Below are positions 1 through 8,695 of a stretch of DNA of 64,000 nt, piece by piece. Position 1 is the first letter of the stretch, and each line of letters starts with the position of its first letter. Source of the DNA: LMUY01 sp965199165. Its GTDB lineage: Bacteria; Pseudomonadota; Alphaproteobacteria; Acetobacterales; Acetobacteraceae. Below the pieces are notes generated by a model. That model was not told where the DNA came from, made no database searches, and saw nothing but the letters and a program-made list of their open reading frames with translations. The translations under genes were made by a program, and so were the position numbers. The stretch covers positions 1,240,001-1,304,000 of the forward strand of contig OZ240681.1 of NCBI GenBank assembly GCA_965199165.1, given 5' to 3'.

Positions 1-597
1 GACCAGAGCATCTCCGACGACCAGCGCAGCCAGTACATCACCTCGTATACCGAGCTGGTGAAGACCGTCGCCGATGACGTCGACAACTCCACGTATAACG
101 GGCAGACCCTGCTCGGCTCGGCATCCGGCTCGGTCGCCGCCACCAGCAAATCGGTGATCAACAACGAGGCGGGCGCGACGGCGACGTTGAACGCCGAAGA
201 CGTCAGCACCTTGCCGAACACGCTGGCCAACCTCATCGGCTACTCGTTCACGCGGGACGCTGCGGGTACGGACACCATCACTTCCGTCTCGACCAGCGTC
301 GCGCAGACGACGGCGCTCGCGGCACTCCAGATCGGCGGTACGTTCGACGCGGCACAGACCGGGGTGAACAACCAGCTGAACCAAGCCGGCTCGGACTCGA
401 ACTACCTCGATGCGCAGATCACCTTCAACAGCAATAAGATCGACAGCCTGAACTCCGGCCTCGGCGCGTTGGTCGACGCCGACCTGTCGAAGGAATCAGC
501 AGTGCTGCAATCCTTGCAGATCAAGCAGCAGCTCGGCACCCAGGCCCTGTCGATCGCCAACCAATCGCCGCAGTCGCTGCTCAGCCTGTTCAAGTAA
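1..597 (+). CDS. Flagellin, C-terminal part (5' end outside window)
   Basis: The frame is open from base 1, so the gene starts upstream of the window; 198 codons are visible. The last ~45 residues have the typical flagellin C-terminal D0 helix pattern: VDADLSKESA, then LQIKQQLGTQALSIANQSPQ, ending LLSLFK. Flagellin is exported through the flagellar type III apparatus and polymerises into the filament, with N- and C-terminal helices forming the core. The middle of the visible part (about residues 25-110) is Ala/Thr/Ser-rich and fits the variable exposed domain. No other flagellar gene is visible downstream; a response-regulator gene follows after 85 bp. Recognition is by C-terminal family pattern only, since the N-terminal domain is outside the window. 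Confidence 0.93.
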   Translation, partial: DQSISDDQRSQYITSYTELVKTVADDVDNSTYNGQTLLGSASGSVAATSKSVINNEAGATATLNAEDVSTLPNTLANLIGYSFTRDAAGTDTITSVSTSVAQTTALAALQIGGTFDAAQTGVNNQLNQAGSDSNYLDAQITFNSNKIDSLNSGLGALVDADLSKESAVLQSLQIKQQLGTQALSIANQSPQSLLSLFK

Positions 598-682
598 CGC
601 CGGCCGCATAGGACGGCGCTGGGCTGACGCTCTGCTGCGGAGGGATGTGGCGCTGGGCGACTAGGCGGATTATGCTCGGGGC

Positions 683-1054
683 GTGGCCGAGCAAAAGACG
701 ACAATCATCCTCATGGAAGATGACGCGACCTTCCGCGGGCTGGTTGCCGATGGCCTGAAAGATGCGGGCTACCCCGTCGTGGAGGCGGCCACCGGCGCGC
801 AAACCAGGGACGCATTGGCCGCCGCGAACGGCCCCGCCATCCTGGTCGCCGATCGCTCGGTGGAAAAGGACGGGCCCAACGGCTTCCAAGTCGCGTCCGG
901 ACTGCTGGACGTCTACCCCGACCTCCGCGTCATCTACATGTCCGGGACACACATCGCCGTCCGCCGCCGACCACTGGGTCCGCGGGAACGCGCGATGCTG
1001 AAGCCGTTCGCCATATCGCAACTGCTGGCCACGCTCCGCGACCTCGGCAGCTAA
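683..1054 (+). CDS. Single-domain response regulator (CheY-like receiver)
   Basis: A 123-residue receiver domain with no output domain. The acidic pocket is MEDD near residues 11-14, the likely phospho-acceptor Asp lies in VADRS near residue 57, the switch Ser is in YMSGT and the conserved Lys is in MLKPF. Such stand-alone receivers pass a phosphate or act by protein contact in two-component signalling. The start is GTG, chosen because it gives the standard N-terminus of a receiver (TTIILMEDD). No histidine kinase is adjacent, so the partner is unknown. It lies between flagellin and a convergent CBS-domain gene, so a role in motility is possible but not shown. Confidence 0.88.
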   Translation: MAEQKTTIILMEDDATFRGLVADGLKDAGYPVVEAATGAQTRDALAAANGPAILVADRSVEKDGPNGFQVASGLLDVYPDLRVIYMSGTHIAVRRRPLGPRERAMLKPFAISQLLATLRDLGS

Positions 1055-1077
1055 GCGATAAGACCATCCTGTGGGGC

Positions 1078-1509
1078 TCAGCCGCGCATGCGCGTCATGT
1101 CGAGCAGGACGCTGGCCTCCAGCTCCTTGGCCTCCAGCCGGTGCTTCACGAGGTCACCGAGGCTGATGAGCCCGACCAGTTCGTCGCCCACCAGGATGGG
1201 CAAGTGCCGGATGCGGCGATGCGTCATCAACGCCAGCGCGTGGTCGATCGTGTCCGTCGGGCTGCCGCTCACCACGGGCGAGGTCATCACCTCCCGCACC
1301 TGGAGGTCATAGGCGGCCGCCCCGCTCTTCGCCAATCGGTTGACGAGGTCGCGTTCGGAGAAGATGCCGACGGGCTTGAGCTGGCTTTCCACCACCAGGG
1401 CGCCGATCCGGTGCTCGGCCAGCCGCTCGACCGCGTCCTTTACCGTCTGGTCCGGGCGGATCGTGACGACCTTGCGACCCTTGGTGTGCAGCACGTCGGA
1501 GATGAGCAT
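1078..1509 (-). CDS. CBS-domain pair protein
   Basis: A 143-residue protein made of two CBS motifs in tandem: residues about 1-60 (ISDVLHTKG through GIFSERDLV) and about 70-130 (VREVMTSPVV through GLISLGDLVKHRL). CBS pairs bind adenosyl ligands such as AMP, ATP or SAM and act as energy or redox sensors. There is no attached catalytic domain. The gene is convergent with the response regulator, leaving only 23 bp between the two stops. Stand-alone proteins of this size are common in Alphaproteobacteria and often annotated only as CBS domain-containing; the ligand and target cannot be read from sequence. Confidence 0.92.
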   Translation of the reverse strand: MLISDVLHTKGRKVVTIRPDQTVKDAVERLAEHRIGALVVESQLKPVGIFSERDLVNRLAKSGAAAYDLQVREVMTSPVVSGSPTDTIDHALALMTHRRIRHLPILVGDELVGLISLGDLVKHRLEAKELEASVLLDMTRMRG

Positions 1510-1584
1510 GGCTTGGTCCTGCTGTCGTTTGGTCTGCCTTCACCATGTTGGCAGGGCACACCGCGGCTCAAAGTTAAGTCGGTG

Positions 1585-2868
1585 TCATCTCCCCCGGCCG
1601 CGCGGCCGGGCGAACACGCACACGCTCTCCACGGCAGCCGACCATACGAACTGGTCCACCGCCGTGGCGGCCACGGCAGCATACCCGGCGTCGCGCAGCA
1701 CCCTGGCGTCGCGTGCCAGGGCAGCCGGGTTGCAGCTGACATAGATCACCCGGGCGGCGCCGCATGTGGCGATCGCCGGCATCTGGGCGATGGCGCCCGC
1801 GAAGGGCGGGTCGAGCACGATCGCCGCCGCTCCCGCCAACTCCTTGGCCGTCAGCGGCTGCCGGGCGAGGTCGCGCAAGGTCGCCTCGATGCGGTGGCCG
1901 GCGGCAGCGGCGCGCAGCGCGGCATGGGCCGCCGGATCGCTCTCGTAGGCGACCACCCGGGCTCGCGCGGCGAGCGGGAAGGTCAAGGTGCCGCAGCCCG
2001 CGAACAGCTCCACGATCCTGTCGCGGGCGGAGCGCCGCTCGGGCAGGCCGGCCAGGACGGCCTGCGTGATGGCGGCCGCGCCGGCCCGGGACGCTTGCAG
2101 GAACGCACCGGGCGGCACGGCGACGCTCGCACCCGCGATGTCCGTGCGGGCGGGTGCGAGCTGGCAGGCGGTCTCGGGTCGACCGTCGTCGAGCGACCAG
2201 CTGATGCGGCACGCGCCGATCTCCCGCGCCAACTCCGCCAGGGTGATGCGGTCGGCGGCGCTCAACGGCGCATCCGTGCGCAGCAGCAGGTCGATGCCGC
2301 TATCCAGCCCGTTGGCCAGCGCCGAACCAGTGCGGCGCAACCCGGCGAGGCGTGGCAGCGTCGCGCGCAGGGCCGCGATCATGGTGACGAGGCGGGGCTC
2401 GGCCACCAGGCAGGTGTGCAGGTCGACGACGTCGCTGCCGCGGTGCCGGTGTAGGCCGACGCGAACCGCCTTGCCGTCGCGCTGCAGCGCGAGGTCGATG
2501 CGGCGGCGATCCTGCGGCGGCGACCGCGCGAGTAGGTCGGCGGTCACATCGGGAAAGCCGGCACGGGCGAGTGCGGCTTGCACCTGCGCGGTCTTCCAGG
2601 CGGCGTAGGGCGCATCCTGCCAATGCTGCAAGGTGCAGCCGCCACAGGCGCCGAAATGCGGGCAAGGCGGGGTCTGCCGTGCGGCCGAGGGGGCGAGCAA
2701 GTCGGCCGTCCCGGTCCATCCCTGGCCGCGGCGGGTCAGCGCGGCGGTGTGGACAAGTTCTCCCGGCAGGGTGAAAGGCAGGTAGGCGAGGGTGCCGTCG
2801 GCAAGGGTGGCGACGCCATCGCCGTCCGCGCCGATCTTGTCGATCGTGAGTGCCTGCCCCTCTCCCAG
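1585..2868 (-). CDS. rlmD: RlmD/RumA-type 23S rRNA (uracil-C5) methyltransferase
   Basis: A class I SAM-dependent RNA m5U methyltransferase. Order of domains: a short TRAM-like N-terminus (TIDKIGADGDGVA), an Fe-S cluster motif CPHFGACGGC followed by LQHW, the Rossmann SAM site (VELFAGCGTLTFPLA), a DPPFAG motif and the catalytic-cysteine motif YVSCNPAALARD near the C-terminus. Family members methylate 23S rRNA U1939 or U747. The start is unclear: no ATG, GTG or TTG lies in frame between the preceding gene and the conserved N-terminus. The coordinate given uses an in-frame CTG inside a palindromic repeat; CTC, ACG or ATC codons 18-26 bases downstream follow the purine-rich GGGAGAGGGG and are alternatives. 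The function is well supported; the start is not. Confidence 0.88.
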   Translation of the reverse strand: MGEGQALTIDKIGADGDGVATLADGTLAYLPFTLPGELVHTAALTRRGQGWTGTADLLAPSAARQTPPCPHFGACGGCTLQHWQDAPYAAWKTAQVQAALARAGFPDVTADLLARSPPQDRRRIDLALQRDGKAVRVGLHRHRGSDVVDLHTCLVAEPRLVTMIAALRATLPRLAGLRRTGSALANGLDSGIDLLLRTDAPLSAADRITLAELAREIGACRISWSLDDGRPETACQLAPARTDIAGASVAVPPGAFLQASRAGAAAITQAVLAGLPERRSARDRIVELFAGCGTLTFPLAARARVVAYESDPAAHAALRAAAAGHRIEATLRDLARQPLTAKELAGAAAIVLDPPFAGAIAQMPAIATCGAARVIYVSCNPAALARDARVLRDAGYAAVAATAVDQFVWSAAVESVCVFARPRGRGR

Positions 2869-2882
2869 CGGAAGAGGGACAA
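2851..2882. repeat. Half-copy of the CTCTCCC/GGGAGAGG palindromic repeat at the 5' end of rlmD
   Basis: On the minus strand this reads CCCTCTTCCGCTGGGAGAGGGG, the core palindrome of the repeat family also found near 10.2, 28.7, 40.3, 54.7 and 57.9 kb. Here it overlaps the 5' end of the rlmD reading frame and supplies the only purine-rich stretch that could act as a ribosome binding site. Confidence 0.6.
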
Positions 2883-2909
2883 GGCCGGAAGAGTGGGAGT
2901 GGCTGCGCC

Positions 2910-4175
2910 TCAGGCGCCGAACGCGGAGAGGCCGGTCTGGGCCCGGCCCAGGATCAGGGCGTGCACGTCGTGCGTGCCCTCGTAGGTGTTCACCGCCTCC
3001 AGGTTCATGACGTGGCGGATCACGTGGTATTCGTCGGCGATGCCGTTGCCGCCGTGCATGTCGCGGGCGTCGCGGGCGATCGCCAGCGCCTTGCCGCAGC
3101 TGTTGCGCTTGCACAGGCTGATCATCTCCGGCGCCGCGCGGTGCTCGTCCATCAGGCGCCCCAGCCGCAGCACGCTCTGCAACCCGAGGGTGATCTCCGT
3201 CTGCATGTCGGCCAGCTTCTTCTGGATCAGCTGGGTCGCGGCCAATGGCCGGCCGAACATCATCCGCTGCAGCGTGTACTCCCGCGCCGCGTGCCAGCAG
3301 AACTCCGCGGCGCCCAGCGCCCCCCAGGAGATGCCGTAGCGCGCGTTGTTCAGGCAGGAGAACGGGCCGCGCAGCCCCTTCACGCCGGGCAGCATGTTGG
3401 CTTCGGGGACGAAGACCTCGTCCATCATGATCATCCCGGTCTTGGACGCGCGCAGGCTGAACTTGCCCTCGATCGCCGGCGCCGTCAGCCCCTTCATCCC
3501 CTTCTCCAGGATGAAGCCCCGGATGGTGCCGCTATCGTCCTTCGCCCAGACCACGAACACGTCCGCCAGCGGCGAGTTGGTGATCCAGGTCTTCGAGCCG
3601 CTGAGGAGGTAGCCGCCGTCCACGCCCTTGGCACGGGTCCGCATGGAGCCCGGGTCGGAGCCGGCATCCGGCTCGGTCAGGCCGAAACAGCCGACGAACT
3701 GCCCGGATTGCAGCTTCGGGAGGAAGCGCTGCCGCTGGTCTTCCGAGCCGAAGGCCCAGATCGGATACATCACCAGCGAGGACTGCACGGAGAAGGCGGA
3801 GCGGTAGCCGCTATCGACCCGCTCCACCTCGCGCGCGATCAGCCCGTAGGCGACGTAGCCCACGCCGGCACAGCCATAGCCTTCCAGCGTGGCGCCCAGG
3901 AAGCCCATCTCCCCCATCTCGTTCATGATCTCGCGGTCGAACGTCTCGTGCCGGTTGGCGAGCAGCACGCGCGGGAACAGCTTGTCCTGGCAGTAGGCGC
4001 GGGCGGCGTCGCGGACCGCGCGCTCGTCCTCGGTCAGCTGGTCGTCGAGCAGCAGCGCGTCGTCCCAGGAGAACGGGCCCATCGGGCGGTTCTGCGGCGC
4101 CGGCCCGGGCGGCGCGTCGCGCAACGGCTCGCCTTCGGCGGCCTCGGGCATCGCGACGGGGCTCATGACGTTCAT
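2910..4175 (-). CDS. gcdH: Glutaryl-CoA dehydrogenase (acyl-CoA dehydrogenase family)
   Basis: A 421-residue FAD enzyme that oxidises and decarboxylates glutaryl-CoA to crotonyl-CoA in lysine and tryptophan breakdown. Family-specific motifs: RSAFSVQSSLVMYP, the FAD-contact region CFGLTEPDAGSDP, WITNSP and NTYEGTHDVHALILGRA, where Glu at about residue 399 is the catalytic base of glutaryl-CoA dehydrogenases. The N-terminal ~35 residues are Pro/Glu-rich and outside the conserved domain. Its ATG overlaps the stop of the upstream helicase gene in an ATGA arrangement, which fixes the start and suggests translational coupling. Other acyl-CoA dehydrogenases are less likely given the YEGTHD motif. 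Confidence 0.95.
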   Translation of the reverse strand: MNVMSPVAMPEAAEGEPLRDAPPGPAPQNRPMGPFSWDDALLLDDQLTEDERAVRDAARAYCQDKLFPRVLLANRHETFDREIMNEMGEMGFLGATLEGYGCAGVGYVAYGLIAREVERVDSGYRSAFSVQSSLVMYPIWAFGSEDQRQRFLPKLQSGQFVGCFGLTEPDAGSDPGSMRTRAKGVDGGYLLSGSKTWITNSPLADVFVVWAKDDSGTIRGFILEKGMKGLTAPAIEGKFSLRASKTGMIMMDEVFVPEANMLPGVKGLRGPFSCLNNARYGISWGALGAAEFCWHAAREYTLQRMMFGRPLAATQLIQKKLADMQTEITLGLQSVLRLGRLMDEHRAAPEMISLCKRNSCGKALAIARDARDMHGGNGIADEYHVIRHVMNLEAVNTYEGTHDVHALILGRAQTGLSAFGA

Positions 4176-6025
4176 GCCGGTGTCTCCTCCGATGGGCGCG
4201 GTTGGCCCGCGCGCGCGGGCGATCGTATCAGCATGAAGGCCGGCACGTCATCCCCGAAGCCCTGCACCGCCGGGCCGAGGTCGTCGTCCCTCCCACGTGG
4301 CTCGCGCCGCGGCAGCCTATCCCGCACCCGCTCTGGCTCCCGCAGCGCCTCGCGCGCCGGCGGACGTTCCCTGCGGGGCCGTGCCAGAACCGGCGCCGCG
4401 TCGGAGGCGGGCTCCTGCGCCACCGGCTCGGCCTTTGGCGCGCGGGCGCGACGAGGGGCTGGCGCCGCCTCTTTCGGCTCGCTGCGGCGTGGCTTGGCCT
4501 CCGGCTTGGCGGCTGTCCGGCCGCCGCGGCCACGGCGTTTTCGGCCGTCGCCTTCCGCCCAATCCACCGGATCCAGGCCGTCCACCTGCAACCGCGGGAT
4601 GGGCGCGCCGACCAGCTTCTCGATCGCTTCCGTGGCGAGCCGGTCCTCCGGCGTCGCCAGGGTGAAGGCGTGCCCGGTCAGCCCGGCACGGCCGGTGCGG
4701 CCGATGCGGTGGACGTAATCCTCCGCGTGATGCGGCACGTCGAAATTGAACACGTGCGACAGGCCGCTGATGTCCACCCCGCGCGCCGCCACGTCGCTGC
4801 AAACCAGCAGGCGCAGCTCGCCGGCCTTGAACCGGGCCATCGTGGCCGTCCGCTCGGACTGCGACAAATCCCCATGCAGGGCGCCGACGTCGAACTCGTG
4901 CCGCTTGAGCGATTTGTAGAGGATGTCGACTTCGGTCTTGCGGTTGCAGAAGATCAGCGCGTTCTGCACCTGCTCGGACCGGATCAGCCGGCGCAGCGCT
5001 TCCCGCTTGTCCGTCTCCTGCACCAGCGCCAGCCCGGCGACGATGGTGGTGGCGACGGAGGCCGGGCGCGACACGGTGATCTGCTTCGGGTTCTGCAGGA
5101 ACGCGTCGGCCAGCCGCTTGATCTCGGGCGCCATGGTGGCGGAGAAGAACAGGGTCTGCCGGGTGCGCGGCAGCATGGACACGATCCGCTCGACGTCGGG
5201 GATGAAGCCCATGTCGAGCATCCGGTCCGCCTCGTCGATCACCAGGATGCGCGTGTCCGTCATCAGCAGGCCGCCGCGCTCGAACAGGTCGATCAGCCGG
5301 CCGGGCGTGGCGATCAGCACGTCGACGCCCTTCATCAGCGCGTCCTTCTGCTCCGACATGCTCTCGCCGCCGATCAGCAGGGCGTGGTTCAGCTTCAGGT
5401 GCTTGCCGTACTGGACGAAGTTCTCGGCGACCTGCAGCGCCAGCTCGCGCGTCGGCTCCAGGATCAGCGAGCGGGGCATGCGGGCACGGGCGCGGCTTCC
5501 GGCCAGGATGTCCATCATCGGCAGCGTGAAGGAGGCGGTCTTGCCCGTACCGGTCTGCGCCACGCCCAGCACGTCGCGCCCCATCAGCACGGTGGGGATC
5601 GCCTGCTCCTGGATCGGCGTGGGATGCAGGTAGCCCATCTCCGCGATGCCCTTGAGGATCGGCTCCGACAGGCCGAGGTCGGAGAACAGCGTGCGGATGG
5701 GCGGAGGCGCCGGCTCCTCCTCGAGCCCGGCGACCCCGCCGGCGACGTGCATGCCGTCCGCGGCAATCGCCTCGACCACCGTCTCTTCCTCGGCGGACAC
5801 CCTCGCCTCGGAGGCAGCCTCCACCGGTTCCGACGGCGCGTCGGCCGTCAGGTCGACGCGCTCCGCGCCGGGTTCATGGTCGTGCTGGCTCGGGTCGTTC
5901 TCGGATTGCGCAGGCTGGTCCGCCAGGGCAGGTGTGGTTTCGGTCAACAAGGGTTTCCGGTCGCTTGATGTAGGCCGGCGATCGAACGCTGCCGGCAGGG
6001 CGCGCCATGCGGCGCAGGCGCGCAC
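4172..6025 (-). CDS. DEAD-box ATP-dependent RNA helicase (RhlE-like)
   Basis: All helicase motifs are present in order: Q motif (PTPIQEQAIP), Walker A AQTGTGKT, PTRELALQ, TPGR, DEAD, SAT, SDVAARGVDI and HRIGRTGRAG. The core is flanked by an acidic N-terminal extension of about 110 residues (rich in Glu, Ala and Pro) and a basic C-terminal tail of about 130 residues rich in Arg, Pro and Ala, typical of RNA-binding tails. Family members unwind short RNA duplexes in ribosome assembly or RNA decay. The start is uncertain: GTG at 6025 has a GAGG site upstream and is used here, but a TTG-TTG pair at 5950/5947 would begin with TETTPALAD and is plausible. The stop overlaps the gcdH start by 4 bp. Confidence 0.93.
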   Translation of the reverse strand: MRACAAWRALPAAFDRRPTSSDRKPLLTETTPALADQPAQSENDPSQHDHEPGAERVDLTADAPSEPVEAASEARVSAEEETVVEAIAADGMHVAGGVAGLEEEPAPPPIRTLFSDLGLSEPILKGIAEMGYLHPTPIQEQAIPTVLMGRDVLGVAQTGTGKTASFTLPMMDILAGSRARARMPRSLILEPTRELALQVAENFVQYGKHLKLNHALLIGGESMSEQKDALMKGVDVLIATPGRLIDLFERGGLLMTDTRILVIDEADRMLDMGFIPDVERIVSMLPRTRQTLFFSATMAPEIKRLADAFLQNPKQITVSRPASVATTIVAGLALVQETDKREALRRLIRSEQVQNALIFCNRKTEVDILYKSLKRHEFDVGALHGDLSQSERTATMARFKAGELRLLVCSDVAARGVDISGLSHVFNFDVPHHAEDYVHRIGRTGRAGLTGHAFTLATPEDRLATEAIEKLVGAPIPRLQVDGLDPVDWAEGDGRKRRGRGGRTAAKPEAKPRRSEPKEAAPAPRRARAPKAEPVAQEPASDAAPVLARPRRERPPAREALREPERVRDRLPRREPRGRDDDLGPAVQGFGDDVPAFMLIRSPARAGQPRPSEETPA

Positions 6026-6137
6026 TGCCGCGCCTCAGGGCGGGGTATCTGCAACCAAGCGGGAAAAGTCAAGGAATTCGGGGGACGTGCAACATTCGAC
6101 ACGCCGCCGCGTAGGGTGGCGAGCGGGAGCCCATGTG

Positions 6138-7958
6138 ATGTCGATGACCGGTCAAGCCTTGCCTATCGAGGACTATGCGCTGATCGGGGATTGCAACACC
6201 ACGGCCTTGGTCGGCCGCAACGGCTCGATCGATTGGTTGTGCTGGCCGCGTTTCGACAGCGCCGCCTGCCTCGCGGCCCTGCTCGGCACCCCGGACCATG
6301 GCCGCTGGATGATCCGGCCGGGCGGCCCCGACGTGCACGTCAGCCGCAGCTATCGCGATGGCGGCCTGGTGCTGGAGACGGTGTTCACCTCGCCCGGTGG
6401 GACCGTGGCGCTGATCGACTTCATGGTGCCGGAGCTGTCGAACTCCACCGTCGTGCGGATCGTCGAGGGCCGGACGGGCAGCGTCGACATGGAGATGGAT
6501 CTCGCATTGCGCTTCGATTACGGCACGTCGATCCCGTGGGTTACGCGGCTGGCGGACGAGACGGGCACCGTCGCGATCGCCGGCCCCGAGCTGACGGCGC
6601 TCTACACTGCAGTCGAGCTCGAGGGCCGTGACATGCGCACCGTCGCCCGCTTCACCGTCGCACCGGGCCAGCGGGTTTCCTTCGTGCTGCGGCACGGGCC
6701 GTCGCACCTGCCGGCGCCACCCCGGCTGGATGCGGAGCAGGCGCTCGCCGAGACGGAACGGTATTGGAGCGCGTGGTCGCAGCGTTGCACCTATCGCGGC
6801 GCCAACCAGGCCGCGGTCAAGACCTCCCTGCTGGTCCTCAAGGCGCTGACCTACCATCCCACGGGCGGGATCGCGGCGGCGGCGACGACCTCCCTGCCGG
6901 AGCAGCTTGGGGGGACGCGCAACTGGGATTACCGCTACTGCTGGTTGCGCGATGCGACGCTGACGCTGTTCTCGCTGATGCATGCCGGCTATTTCGAGGA
7001 AGCCGCCGACTGGCGCGACTGGCTGCACCGCAGCATCGCCGGCAGCCCGGACCAGCTTCAGATCATGTACGGGATCGCCGGTGAGCGGCGCCTCGCCGAA
7101 TGGGAGGTGAGCGCTCTGCCCGGCTACCAGGGCGCCTCGCCCGTGCGGATCGGCAACGCCGCGTCCGAGCAGCTGCAGCTCGACGTGTTCGGCGAGGTGA
7201 TGGAGGCGCTGCACCAGGCCCGCGACGGCGGCCTGGCCGGGGCGCCGCAGAGCTGGGCGCTGCAATGCTCCATCATCCAGCATCTCGGGAACATCTGGCA
7301 GCAGCCGGACGAAGGCATCTGGGAGACCCGCGGCGGGCGCAAGCACTTCACCTATTCGAAGGTCATGACCTGGGTCGCATTCGACCGCATGATCAAGGAC
7401 GCGGAGGAGCACGGGCTGGAAGGCCCGGTCGAAGAGTGGAAGGTCACGCGCGACGCGATCCGCGACATGATCCTGGACAAGGGCTTCCACGCCGGGAAGA
7501 ACAGCTTCACCCAGCACTTCGACACGGACGAGCTGGATGCCAGCCTGCTGCTGATCCCGCTGGTGGGCTTCCTGCCGCATGACGACGAGCGGGTGCTCGG
7601 CACGACCGCGGCGGTCGAGCGGGAGTTGTACAAGGACGGCTACGTGCTGCGCTACAACACGGAGGATGAGTCGGACGGCCTGCCGCCCGGCGAAGGCGCG
7701 TTCCTGGCCTGCTCCTTCTGGCTGGTCGACAACTGGAACATGCAGGGGCGCCGCAGCGACGCGATCGCCTTGTTCGACCGGCTGCTGTCGCTGCGCAACG
7801 ATCTGGGCCTGTTGAGCGAGGAATACGACCCGGCCGCCAAGCGCATGACCGGCAACTTCCCGCAGGCGTTCAGCCACACCGCGCTGATCGCCAGTGCGAT
7901 GAACCTCGCCGCCGCCGGCCCGGCCCAGGCACGGGAGGTGGAGGCGGCCCAGGCGTAG
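6138..7958 (+). CDS. Glycoside hydrolase family 15 protein (glucoamylase/trehalase-like)
   Basis: A 606-residue protein. It begins with the N-terminal beta-sandwich pattern of bacterial GH15 enzymes (IEDYALIGDCNTTALVGRNG, then SIDWLCWPRFDS), followed by the (alpha/alpha)6 catalytic barrel: NWDYRYCWLRDATLTL, DEGIWETRGG with the likely catalytic acid, FTYSKVMTWVAFDR, and GLLSEEYDP with the likely second catalytic Glu. Family members release glucose from alpha-linked glucans or split trehalose; the sequence does not decide between them. No signal peptide is evident, so a cytoplasmic enzyme is likely. The start is the ATG at 6138 with GGGAG upstream; the longer open frame upstream is antisense to the helicase gene and is not coding. 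Confidence 0.93.
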   Translation: MSMTGQALPIEDYALIGDCNTTALVGRNGSIDWLCWPRFDSAACLAALLGTPDHGRWMIRPGGPDVHVSRSYRDGGLVLETVFTSPGGTVALIDFMVPELSNSTVVRIVEGRTGSVDMEMDLALRFDYGTSIPWVTRLADETGTVAIAGPELTALYTAVELEGRDMRTVARFTVAPGQRVSFVLRHGPSHLPAPPRLDAEQALAETERYWSAWSQRCTYRGANQAAVKTSLLVLKALTYHPTGGIAAAATTSLPEQLGGTRNWDYRYCWLRDATLTLFSLMHAGYFEEAADWRDWLHRSIAGSPDQLQIMYGIAGERRLAEWEVSALPGYQGASPVRIGNAASEQLQLDVFGEVMEALHQARDGGLAGAPQSWALQCSIIQHLGNIWQQPDEGIWETRGGRKHFTYSKVMTWVAFDRMIKDAEEHGLEGPVEEWKVTRDAIRDMILDKGFHAGKNSFTQHFDTDELDASLLLIPLVGFLPHDDERVLGTTAAVERELYKDGYVLRYNTEDESDGLPPGEGAFLACSFWLVDNWNMQGRRSDAIALFDRLLSLRNDLGLLSEEYDPAAKRMTGNFPQAFSHTALIASAMNLAAAGPAQAREVEAAQA

Positions 7959-7961
7959 CGG

Positions 7962-8690
7962 CTACGAGGTCGTCTCCACGGTCCAGGTGGCCGAGTGCAC
8001 CAAGCGGGACCGCGCGAGCGCCGCGACTACCCCGTCGAGTTCGGCATCCTCCGCCGTCGTCGGCACCAGGACGGCGGCCAGTTCGACCCGGTCGTCCGTC
8101 TCCGTCAGCGTCTCGACCTCGCGCACCGGCAGCTTGGCGCGGTCCATCTCGGCGTCCAGGAGGTCGCGCACTTCGGACACGTCGCCCTGCTGACACACGA
8201 CGTGGACCCGGTATTCGGCCTCGGTCACGGCAGCGGTGATCGGGCGGCGGTTGATCCAGTTCACCAGGGGACGCAACAGGGTGTTGCCCGCCAGGATCAC
8301 CGCCGTGAGGGCGACGGCCTCGGCGTAGAGGCCACTGCCCGTGAAGGCGCCCACCGCGCCCGAGCACCAGAGCGTCGCGGCCGTGTTCAGGCCCCGCACG
8401 TTGGTGCCATCCTTCACGATGACGCCGGCGCCCAGGAAGCCGATGCCGGACACGACATAGGCGATGATCCGGGTGGCGCCGTCTGCCCCGTACAGCCGCA
8501 TCCCCAGCTCGGAGAACGCCGCGGCGCCGACCGCCACCAACACGTTCGTCCGCAGCCCGGCCGTGCGCTGCCGCCATTGCCGCTCGAACCCGATGGCCAG
8601 GCCCAGGACGAACGCGACCACGATCGTGGCGAATGTCCGGACGAAGTCGCTCGCCAGCAGCGCTGCGAGCACGGCGTGCGGGGACGGCAT
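7962..8690 (-). CDS. MgtC/SapB-family membrane protein
   Basis: A 242-residue protein with an N-terminal membrane domain of about five helices holding the MgtC family signature (LGLAIGFERQWRQRTAGLRT, then GIGFLGAGVIVKDG and GLNTAATLW), and a C-terminal soluble ACT-like domain (about residues 160-242). MgtC proteins are linked to growth under low magnesium and to control of F-ATPase; many homologs have no tested role. The ATG start at 8690 has GAGAGG just upstream and lies only 5 bp after the prfC stop, so the two are probably co-transcribed. The 3' end is 3 bp from the convergent GH15 stop. Confidence 0.92.
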   Translation of the reverse strand: MPSPHAVLAALLASDFVRTFATIVVAFVLGLAIGFERQWRQRTAGLRTNVLVAVGAAAFSELGMRLYGADGATRIIAYVVSGIGFLGAGVIVKDGTNVRGLNTAATLWCSGAVGAFTGSGLYAEAVALTAVILAGNTLLRPLVNWINRRPITAAVTEAEYRVHVVCQQGDVSEVRDLLDAEMDRAKLPVREVETLTETDDRVELAAVLVPTTAEDAELDGVVAALARSRLVHSATWTVETTS

Positions 8691-8695
8691 GCCTC

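Noticed and set aside
2850..4718. Long plus-strand open frame opposite gcdH
   Set aside because: It is the complementary shadow of a well supported dehydrogenase; composition is Arg/His/Gln-rich with no family pattern.
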